Part shown: piece by piece, positions 1 to 9,844 of the stretch
How the letters are laid out: the number at the start of each line of letters is the position of its first letter
How positions within the stretch are numbered: position 1 is the stretch's first letter
Source: an uncultured Acidobacteriota bacterium
Lineage (GTDB): Bacteria > Acidobacteriota > Blastocatellia > RBC074
DNA length: 9,844 bases
NCBI GenBank assembly: GCA_937967285.1
Contig: CALBSU010000100.1
Location: 1-9,844 of the forward strand
Reading direction: 5' to 3'
Notes under the pieces: model-generated
Seen by the model: the letters and a program-made list of their open reading frames with translations, nothing else
What the model was told of the DNA's origin: nothing
The model's database searches: none
Position numbers and translations under genes: made by a program

Positions 1-4374
<4,374 letters not shown>

Positions 4375-4409
4375 GGCAATTAGTCAGCGGATTGTGAATC
4401 GGGAGCGGC

Positions 4410-5159
4410 TCAGCCCGCGATCAGGCTTCTGACCGATCTCCCCCAGCGGCGAACTCTCAGATACCCGTCGAGCCTGCCCTCGATGGCTCGGGAGAATCTG
4501 GAAAGATCCTTCAGGTAATAGACATCGAGTCTCGGCAGCAGGTGCGGGTCCTCACCGGTGACGCGACTCAGCGATGTCGTACAGGCGGCCCTGAACTCGG
4601 CTCCGACGATCCGACAGGCGGCCTCGTTCAGATAACCGAATGGATAGGCGAATGTTTCGACGGGACTTCCGATTTCGTCCTCGATCTCGCGGCGCGCCCC
4701 CGATATCTCATCGATCAGGGCGTCGTTTCCCAGCGTCCTGAGATCCGGGTGAGTCCGCGTATGGGCTCCGGCTTCGATTCCGGCCGACGACATTTCGCGG
4801 ACCTGGTTCCAGCTCATCATCTTCTGTCTTCCCAGCCCTTCGGGAGCGGGTCCCCAGTCGTTGATCCCTCCCATATGACGGCTGATCAGGAAGACGGTCG
4901 CCGAAAATCCGTGCCGAAGGATGGCCGGCAGGGCGAAGGTCGAGAAGTTCTCGTACCCGTCGTCGAATGTCAGAACGATCGTCTTTTCCGGCCAGCGCCC
5001 ATTCATTTCCCGATGCCGGACGGCCTCGCGCAGCGATACTCCCCTGAATCCCGCCGCTGTGATCGCGGCCATCTGCTGAGAGAAGAGTTGAGGGGCGATC
5101 GAGATGACGGAACCACCCGGATCGATCGAATGCCAGGTCAGTATGGTCAGCGCGCTCAC
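4410..5159 (-). CDS. NodB-type polysaccharide deacetylase
   Basis: A 249-aa member of the NodB homology family (carbohydrate esterase 4), which removes N- or O-acetyl groups from glycans using a metal ion. Visible motifs are TFDDGYEN at 64-71 (catalytic and metal aspartates), HTRTHPDL at 133-140 (metal histidines), YPFG at 172-175 and LPRLDVYY at 208-215. The start is chosen as GTG at 5157-5159. It overlaps the upstream glycosyltransferase stop as GTGA, has a G-rich stretch just before it, and places TILTWHSI at the first strand as expected. An in-frame extension to 5474 exists but is low-complexity out-of-frame translation of the upstream gene. No signal peptide or membrane segment is seen, so the enzyme probably acts in the cytoplasm, perhaps on a lipid-linked intermediate before flipping. 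That location is inference. Confidence 0.88.
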   Translation of the reverse strand: MSALTILTWHSIDPGGSVISIAPQLFSQQMAAITAAGFRGVSLREAVRHREMNGRWPEKTIVLTFDDGYENFSTFALPAILRHGFSATVFLISRHMGGINDWGPAPEGLGRQKMMSWNQVREMSSAGIEAGAHTRTHPDLRTLGNDALIDEISGARREIEDEIGSPVETFAYPFGYLNEAACRIVGAEFRAACTTSLSRVTGEDPHLLPRLDVYYLKDLSRFSRAIEGRLDGYLRVRRWGRSVRSLIAG

Positions 5160-6112
5160 TGGTGATTGCCCCCGATTATCGTCTCCCGGCCGATCCCCGT
5201 CACATCGCTTCCGTTCGCCGCGGGCGGCGAGCCGGCCAGATATCCCGTCATCTCGCCGAATGCCCAGCCGGTCAGCAGCACAAATGCCGTCAGCGCCGTC
5301 GTGATTCTGAACGCGAGGGGGCGTCGCTGTCGCCGCATATGCTTCCAGATACGAGCCGTCAGCAGGAAGGGAAGCAGCGGAGTTCCGGCCGCAAAACCCA
5401 GTCGCATCGCCGGGCTTATCCCGGATGAACGCGTCTCCGCGAAGACCCGTCCCCATTCGATCCGCTCTCGCCATGCATCCCGCAGACCGATCGGAGGACG
5501 GTTCTGGCTGACGACCGGGCGAGGATCCAGAAACAGGATCTCGCCTTTCGACCTGAGCGCCCAGTTGACGGATGTTTCATGGTAGGCGTCGCGCCAGATC
5601 TCGCGGACCGACATAAGCGCATCGCGTTTGTACGAAATGTTGACATCGGAGACGTATTCGGCAGGCCCCCCGCTGAGGGGCGGCCCGTAGCGGCCGAAAT
5701 CGCAGAAATAAATAGCTCTGTTGACGTAACGATCGACCAGATTGTCGATCGCTCCGCCGATGACCGCATACGGCATCCGGTGAGATTCGACGATCCTCTC
5801 GACCCAGTCATCGGCCGGGACTGCGTGGTCTTCGGTCATGGCGATGATCCCGCCGGTCGCCGCCGCCAGCCCCCGCGCTCTCCGCCGGTCGTAAAGATCG
5901 TGATTTCGCAGTTGATCGACGTTTTCCGGATCATGAAGGAATTCGATCCGCGGAAATTCGGCCGCCAGCTCTTCGACTCCCGGAGATCTCGAATCCCACG
6001 GGACGATCACCTCGTCGCTTTCGCCGATCTGTGGAGCGATCGCTTCGAGGCATCGCCGGAGCGACCGTCCGCCGCTGACGACCGCGATGATGATTGAAAG
6101 GCGGGTTTCCAT
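5156..6112 (-). CDS. Family 2 glycosyltransferase with C-terminal membrane segments
   Basis: A 318-aa GT-A fold glycosyltransferase of the GT2 superfamily. [20 protein letters not shown] at 5-24 is the nucleotide-binding start. [11 protein letters not shown] at 33-43 corresponds to the conserved second-strand acidic region. [13 protein letters not shown] at 91-103 sits where the metal-binding DxD normally is, with TED instead of Dx[14 protein letters not shown] (154-166) and [13 protein letters not shown] (178-190) fit the acceptor-side region. Hydrophobic stretches near 238-255 and 268-287 suggest membrane attachment. The ATG lies one base after the TAA of the upstream GT2 gene, with a GGAAGG sequence about 11 bases before it. 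It overlaps the deacetylase start by 4 nt. It is one of two adjacent GT2 genes and is clearly diverged from the other. Donor and acceptor are unknown. Confidence 0.85.
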   Translation of the reverse strand: METRLSIIIAVVSGGRSLRRCLEAIAPQIGESDEVIVPWDSRSPGVEELAAEFPRIEFLHDPENVDQLRNHDLYDRRRARGLAAATGGIIAMTEDHAVPADDWVERIVESHRMPYAVIGGAIDNLVDRYVNRAIYFCDFGRYGPPLSGGPAEYVSDVNISYKRDALMSVREIWRDAYHETSVNWALRSKGEILFLDPRPVVSQNRPPIGLRDAWRERIEWGRVFAETRSSGISPAMRLGFAAGTPLLPFLLTARIWKHMRRQRRPLAFRITTALTAFVLLTGWAFGEMTGYLAGSPPAANGSDVTGIGRETIIGGNHQ

Positions 6113-6113
6113 C

Positions 6114-7172
6114 TTACATGCTGCCTTCCCGCGGCCTCGTCTCAGGACGGGCGGGTCGCTCGAGATGATGGAGCAGCCAGCCGGCGGCGAAACTGAACCC
6201 GCAGTACCAGAAATAGAGCCAGTGCAGCGGCACCACCCTCAGCGCGAAGAGCCAGCCCGACCGGCGGGCGAAGAATCTGTAGAAGTCCGCGTTGATGGCG
6301 GTCACGATCAGAAACAGCGCGATCGGCACGCTCAGCAGCCACGGATTCCAGAAGGCCGGCAGGATCGAGAGGACGGTCAGTCCGCTCAGCGCGACGCTCA
6401 GCCGCTGCGACGACGTGACGTTGAGGGTGCCGGCCATCTCGCCGGCGCGCAGCATCAGACGAGTCCACGGGATGCCGCGATCGAAGATGTCCGTCCTGCA
6501 GAGCCCGACCAGCGTCCACTTCTTGAGATGCTTGGCCTTGATCCGGCTGTCGAGCAGGATCGGATGGCCGGCGGCGCTGACCCACGTCCCGAGCTCGATG
6601 TCCTCGATCGCCGGACGACGGTAACGCTCCTCGTCGAATCCTCCGAATTTCAGGAACGTCGCCCTGTCGATGGCTCCGCACCCGCTCCAGAATGTATTGA
6701 TCGGCCCGTCGCTCTGCTGGTGAACGTAATGATGAAAGAGGTTCTTGTACTGGGACAGGAAGTTCGGCTCGGCCGGAGATTCGTCGTACGACCCGATCAC
6801 CGCAGCCAGATCGCGGCGTTCGGCGAAATGAGTTGCGAACCGGCTCAGCACGTCGCTTGCGACGCAGACATCCGCATCGACGAAGACCAGCACTCTGCCC
6901 GACACCATCCGCGCTCCGTGATTGCGCGCCCGCGCGGGACCTCCCGGACCGTCTATCCGGACGTACCCGTACCCGAAACCATCGACGATCTCGCGGATCG
7001 GCTCGGTCGACCCGTCATCGACGATCAGCGCCTCGTAATCCGAATAGTCCGAACCGGCGAGCGCCGACAGACAGCGACGCAGATAGTCAGATGAGTTGTA
7101 GACCGGGATGACGACCGAAAGAAGCGGCCCCGATGCTCCCGTTTCGGTTCTTTTTTCTTCCTGATTCAGCAT
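6114..7172 (-). CDS. Family 2 glycosyltransferase with C-terminal membrane segments
   Basis: A 352-aa GT2 enzyme with textbook motifs. [19 protein letters not shown] spans 17-35, and ALIVDDGS (48-55) is the donor-binding strand. GPARARNHG lies at 78-86. VFVDADV (97-103) carries the metal-binding DAD, and AIEDIELG (188-195) holds the conserved ED of the acceptor region. [19 protein letters not shown] (163-181) is typical of the family. After the catalytic domain there are hydrophobic segments at about 255-295 and 315-335, so the enzyme is probably held at the inner face of the membrane. It follows the 101-aa membrane gene after 18 nt, with no strong ribosome binding site, and ends one base before the next GT2 gene. 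It probably elongates a lipid-linked glycan; the sugar cannot be told from the sequence. Confidence 0.9.
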   Translation of the reverse strand: MLNQEEKRTETGASGPLLSVVIPVYNSSDYLRRCLSALAGSDYSDYEALIVDDGSTEPIREIVDGFGYGYVRIDGPGGPARARNHGARMVSGRVLVFVDADVCVASDVLSRFATHFAERRDLAAVIGSYDESPAEPNFLSQYKNLFHHYVHQQSDGPINTFWSGCGAIDRATFLKFGGFDEERYRRPAIEDIELGTWVSAAGHPILLDSRIKAKHLKKWTLVGLCRTDIFDRGIPWTRLMLRAGEMAGTLNVTSSQRLSVALSGLTVLSILPAFWNPWLLSVPIALFLIVTAINADFYRFFARRSGWLFALRVVPLHWLYFWYCGFSFAAGWLLHHLERPARPETRPREGSM

Positions 7173-7190
7173 CTCGATTCGTTTGAGCGC

Positions 7191-7496
7191 CTATTGCCGC
7201 ATCAGCGCGACCGTATTGTAGATCTTGCCGATGCTCCAGCCGATCACTCCTCCGATCAGCGCGCCCCACAGAAGGCCGACAATGCTTCCCGGCCAGGTGA
7301 CCGAGTAGCCCGGAAAATAGTTGCCGAGCAGCGAGAGATGCCCGCCGACATTCTCTCCGCCCCTGATCAGCAGCCAGGCCGTCATTCCGAAAAGCCCGAG
7401 TCCGCCGATCAGCGCGCAGACGATCGCCAGCGCCGTCGCCTGAATCCGCGCCGTCGCGCGTGTGATCTCTTTCAATTCGTCAGTTGCATTCGTCAT
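7191..7496 (-). CDS. Small two-helix membrane protein with GYSVTW motif
   Basis: A 101-aa protein of unknown function. A short polar N-terminus (1-18) is followed by helix 1 at about 20-44, a glycine-rich loop with LLGNYFPGYSVTW at 56-68, and helix 2 at about 71-93. It is clearly homologous to the C-terminal tail of the FAD enzyme encoded immediately upstream. An ungapped alignment over about 84 residues gives roughly 40% identity by hand count, including an identical GYSVTW. The ATG is 3 nt after the TGA of that gene, with an AAGGTG ribosome binding site inside the end of the preceding coding sequence. The overall shape recalls small membrane proteins that automatic pipelines sometimes label as phage holins. 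Nothing here suggests lysis, and a role as membrane partner or scaffold for the FAD enzyme or glycosyltransferases is more likely from context (inference). Confidence 0.85.
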   Translation of the reverse strand: MTNATDELKEITRATARIQATALAIVCALIGGLGLFGMTAWLLIRGGENVGGHLSLLGNYFPGYSVTWPGSIVGLLWGALIGGVIGWSIGKIYNTVALMRQ

Positions 7497-7499
7497 GAT

Positions 7500-9305
7500 T
7501 CACACCTTGTCCAGCATATCGCGACTCTCTTTCGCCTCTGCCGTCCTCTTGATGATGTATCCGTATGCATCGATGATCCAGTTCCTGCACAGAGCCACTG
7601 CATAACCCAGAACGAAGCCGCCGATCGCCGCTTCGATCATTCCGATCAGGGCTCCCGCCCAGGTCACGCTGTAGCCGAGGAAGAAATTGTCGAGCAGACC
7701 CAGCCTCGGACCGATGATCGGACCGCCTTTGATCAGCAGCACGGCCGTGGCCAGAAAAAGCAGCGCGCCGGCGATGCTTCCGAGCGATACACCCAGCGCC
7801 AGCGGGTCGAGCCTGGCGAAGGTCTGGGCGACTATCTCAGCCGGCACCGCGACAGATACTTTCTGCGGAACCATCCTGTCGCCGGTCGGAGTCCGCGATT
7901 CCTCATGGTACTCCATCTCGGTATTGACCGACCAGACATCGTTCTGTTCTCCGACGATGTTGCGCGCGGCGTATACGGCCGTCAGCATCGAATGGTCCTG
8001 GTTGTTGTACCGATGCAGCCCGTTCCTTCCGACCGTCTGCAGATTCGAGAAGGTCTCGAGGTAGTGCCTGATCGTGTCGATGTTCTCCTGATAACCCTGA
8101 TCGTAGACCGGATAGGCTTTCTTCATCCGGACAACGGTGCCGTCCTCGACCTCGTCGGGCTGGATCAGCCCGATCTGCGAGCATTCCTTTATCCCCAGTT
8201 CGATCAGCCTCTCCTGCGACCACTCCCATTCATCGTCCTTCTCCCAGAGGAAGTACTCCAGTCCGAGGGATGACCGCGACGGATCGGGCACCATCGCAGG
8301 GCTCCAGTTCTTGTAGTTCTGAATCCGCCCCATCTTGACCTCGGGCGCGTGAATGTAGATCCAGTTGTCGGGGAAGACCGCCTCACGCTTCGCGATCAGC
8401 ACTACCGTCAGATAATCGCGGTAGCGCAGCCGGTTGGCGGCCGCCAGCACCTCGTCGGGCGGCAGCGGATCGAGCGAATGGATCAGTTCCCGCAGCGGCA
8501 TCGTCGAGATGAAGTGGTCGGCTCCGAACTCGACCGTCTCGCCCGCAGTCGTCTTCCCGTAAGCGCTCTCGACGCGGCCGTGCCGGTGGCGGAGCCGCTC
8601 GACCCGCACCCCGCTGACCGTTTCGTGACCGCGCGCCTGAAGCAGGTCCCGGCAGTGTTCCCACATCATCCCGGGCCCCAGCCGGGGGTAGTTGAACTGA
8701 TCGATCAGCGTCGTGATGACCTCGCCGTCCCCTGTTTTGTTGGCTCCCAGGACAGCGCTCCGGATGGCCTCCAGAAACGAGAGGTTCTTGATCCTCTGCG
8801 CCGCCCAGTCCGCCGAGATCTCGCTGCACGGAATCCCCCAGACCTTCTCGGTGTATGTCTTGAAGAAGATCTTGTAGAGCCGCTCGCCGAACCGATTCGA
8901 AACCCACTGCTCGAAATTGGTCTCGTCCGCATGCGGGAAGACCTGCGATTTGGCGTAGCTCAGACCGATCAGAAACGCCTCGACCGGCCCCAGGCCGACC
9001 AGCGCATTGGCCGCCCTGAGCGGGTAATCGAAGAACTTCTGCCGGTAGTAGATCCGCGACATCCGCGGGCGGACCAGAAAATCCTCGCGCAGAATCTCGT
9101 CCCACAGCTCGTTGATCAGCGGCACCTTCGAGAAGAACCGGTGCCCGCCGATGTCGAATCTGTATCCTTTATAATTGACGGTCCGCGAGATCCCGCCGAC
9201 CAGATCGTCCGCTTCAAGTACGGTCGGTTCCAGGCCCAGCTTCGACAGCTCGTATGCCGCCGTCAATCCGGCCGGACCGGCCCCTGTTATCAGTACCCGT
9301 GACAT
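7500..9305 (-). CDS. UDP-galactopyranose mutase-like FAD oxidoreductase with membrane tail
   Basis: A 601-aa flavoprotein. The dinucleotide-binding motif GAGPAGL is at 8-14, with the ribose-binding acid at about E31. Family blocks include [20 protein letters not shown] (37-56), [20 protein letters not shown] (153-172), and [15 protein letters not shown] at 426-440, the C-terminal FAD/substrate motif that resembles GRxxxYxYxxMD of UDP-galactopyranose mutases. It matches, from memory, the conserved group PRK07208, which usually ends near residue 470 ([12 protein letters not shown]). The extra 130 residues hold two membrane helices (about 503-525 and 551-572) flanking GYSVTW (544-549), then a charged end. 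Genes of this group often sit in glycan clusters and are presumed to rearrange or oxidise a nucleotide sugar or lipid-linked sugar; the reaction here is unproven. The start ATG has GGAGG 10 nt upstream. It is the first gene of the operon. Confidence 0.88.
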   Translation of the reverse strand: MSRVLITGAGPAGLTAAYELSKLGLEPTVLEADDLVGGISRTVNYKGYRFDIGGHRFFSKVPLINELWDEILREDFLVRPRMSRIYYRQKFFDYPLRAANALVGLGPVEAFLIGLSYAKSQVFPHADETNFEQWVSNRFGERLYKIFFKTYTEKVWGIPCSEISADWAAQRIKNLSFLEAIRSAVLGANKTGDGEVITTLIDQFNYPRLGPGMMWEHCRDLLQARGHETVSGVRVERLRHRHGRVESAYGKTTAGETVEFGADHFISTMPLRELIHSLDPLPPDEVLAAANRLRYRDYLTVVLIAKREAVFPDNWIYIHAPEVKMGRIQNYKNWSPAMVPDPSRSSLGLEYFLWEKDDEWEWSQERLIELGIKECSQIGLIQPDEVEDGTVVRMKKAYPVYDQGYQENIDTIRHYLETFSNLQTVGRNGLHRYNNQDHSMLTAVYAARNIVGEQNDVWSVNTEMEYHEESRTPTGDRMVPQKVSVAVPAEIVAQTFARLDPLALGVSLGSIAGALLFLATAVLLIKGGPIIGPRLGLLDNFFLGYSVTWAGALIGMIEAAIGGFVLGYAVALCRNWIIDAYGYIIKRTAEAKESRDMLDKV

Positions 9306-9315
9306 TTATTTATTG

Positions 9316-9320
9316 CCTCC
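9316..9320 (-). promoter_or_regulatory. Ribosome binding site of the first operon gene
   Basis: GGAGG on the minus strand, ten bases before the ATG at 9303-9305, followed by an AT-rich spacer (CAATAAATAA). It confirms the start of the FAD oxidoreductase, which also begins right at its first strand and FAD-binding motif. It is one of the strongest ribosome binding sites in the window, as expected for the lead gene of an operon. Confidence 0.75.
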
Positions 9321-9485
9321 AGCGAATCATCTCTCGCTCGATACCGGCCCGCCTGTATTTCGAACACACTCCTGCCGGTAAGCGACCATATAGGAAACCT
9401 CATGACGAGGCAGCATTCAAACTGTGACACCCTTCAGTTCGTTCCTCCCGGATCGTTGTTATTAAGAATTTTGAAGGGGTTAGCG

Positions 9486-9536
9486 ATGAAAGATCGATAC
9501 TTCATTATTGCGGTCTTCCAGGATAAGAAAAAGTAG
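9486..9536 (+). CDS. Doubtful 16-codon ORF with ribosome binding site
   Basis: ATG at 9486 opens a 16-residue peptide (MKDRYFIIAVFQDKKK) ending in TAG. AAGGGG at 9474-9479 lies six bases before the ATG, a good position for a ribosome binding site. The peptide has a hydrophobic middle and a lysine-rich end. It is divergent from the operon. A peptide this short with one start signal is easily produced by chance; it matches no leader or toxin that I recognise. Confidence 0.13.
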   Translation: MKDRYFIIAVFQDKKK

Positions 9537-9814
9537 CCGGTTAAATCCTGTCTGGACGTAGCATCACAGGGCTGGGGCAGTGAAATCATCAGTTTTAAGT
9601 CGAATCTTCAGACGACTGAGTGAGTCTGACACAGAAATAACCATCGCAGGCAGCACCATCCAAGGTCCGACTTACCCAGTGAGGCTTCGGGGATCTGACC
9701 CTTAATTACGCGGGCCAATCTATCTCAATGCTAATTCCAAGTCAATGTTATGAGAGTGGGAGTTGATAAGTTCAAGAAAAGTGCTGGATAACGGCACGCT
9801 TTGTTTGAGCCGCC

Positions 9815-9841
9815 TTGACATCCCGGGCGCGGGAATAATAT
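9815..9841 (+). promoter_or_regulatory. Weak rightward sigma-70-like promoter candidate
   Basis: A perfect TTGACA at 9815-9820 is followed after 15 bases by TAATAT (9836-9841), or after 18 bases by TATTTG. The spacing is off the optimum of 17. A palindrome (TCCCGGGCGCGGGA, 9821-9834) fills the spacer and could be an operator or simply a hairpin. Any gene it serves would start beyond the window, so this cannot be tested here. Confidence 0.2.
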
Positions 9842-9844
9842 TTG

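Larger units (their letters stand above)
9306..9844. other. Gene-poor, lower-GC region upstream of the operon
   Basis: About 540 bases without a convincing gene. GC content falls to roughly 33-45% in the lines sampled from 9481 on, against about 60% or more in the operon, and GATC becomes rare. It must hold the operon promoter unless transcription enters from outside. The best minus-strand -10-like sequence is TATATG at 9387-9392, but its nearest -35-like TTGAAT is about 22 bases away, too far for a standard sigma-70 site. Reading frames on both strands give only peptides of about 16 to 41 codons, none recognisable. The stretch GGGGATCTGACCC (9689-9701) is a partial inverted repeat of the type found at edges of some REP or IS200-like elements, but no transposase is present. 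Confidence 0.6.

Noticed and set aside
5160..5474. N-terminal extension of the deacetylase to 5474
   Set aside because: The extra 105 residues are low-complexity out-of-frame translation of the upstream glycosyltransferase; the GTG at 5157-5159 gives a GTGA overlap and the expected N-terminal strand.
7191..7496. Phage holin
   Set aside because: The size and helices would fit, but homology to the tail of the FAD enzyme and the operon context argue against a lysis role; no phage genes are present.
6087..9302. Long plus-strand open frames opposite the GT2 and FAD genes (6087-7094, 7194-8273, 8349-9302)
   Set aside because: Same composition artefact; they span gene junctions of the true operon and have no recognisable domain.
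9689..9701. Insertion sequence end
   Set aside because: A single partial inverted repeat without a transposase, second end or target duplication is not enough to call an element.
9580..9705. Plus-strand GTG-initiated frame of 41 codons
   Set aside because: No family features, a weak ribosome binding site, and a start that depends on GTG; expected by chance in this length of DNA.

Overview
The window is a single leftward (minus-strand) run of eight tightly packed genes for synthesis and export of a surface glycan, from about 9305 down to 89. It is followed on the far left by a short repeat tract and preceded on the right by about 540 bases of gene-poor, lower-GC DNA. The coding part is GC-rich, about 60% by eye, and strikingly rich in the tetramer GATC. 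Flippase-dependent glycan genes with GTG and TTG as well as ATG starts indicate a bacterium. The phylum cannot be fixed from this sequence. TGA is a normal stop here, because two genes end in TGA stops that overlap the next start.

In transcription order (right to left) the genes are: (1) a 601-aa FAD-dependent oxidoreductase related to UDP-galactopyranose mutases, with an added membrane tail; (2) a 101-aa two-helix membrane protein homologous to that tail; (3) and (4) two family-2 glycosyltransferases with hydrophobic C-termini; (5) a NodB-type polysaccharide deacetylase; (6) a radical SAM/SPASM protein; (7) a Wzx-like flippase; (8) a GT39/ArnT-like polytopic glycosyltransferase. The largest gap between genes is 35 nt. 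Three junctions overlap by 4 nt or abut directly, so one transcript with translational coupling is likely.

A plausible joint reading: the glycosyltransferases build a lipid-linked oligosaccharide at the inner face of the membrane, the FAD enzyme supplies or alters a sugar, the deacetylase trims acetyl groups, the flippase moves the product across, and the GT39-like enzyme adds a sugar on the outer face. The radical SAM/SPASM protein is the unexplained member. No initiating sugar-phosphate transferase, Wzy polymerase or chain-length regulator is in view, so the locus probably continues outside the window or relies on genes elsewhere.

The most interesting signal is a membrane domain with a GYSVTW core. 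It occurs twice in adjacent genes: once fused to the C-terminus of the FAD enzyme and once as the free 101-aa protein encoded 3 nt downstream.

The left edge carries a heptamer tandem repeat that contains the stop codon of the last gene, next to hairpin-forming GC-rich sequence. The right edge has no convincing gene. It holds the ribosome binding site and presumably the promoter of the operon, a 16-codon ORF of doubtful reality and a weak rightward promoter-like sequence at the very end.
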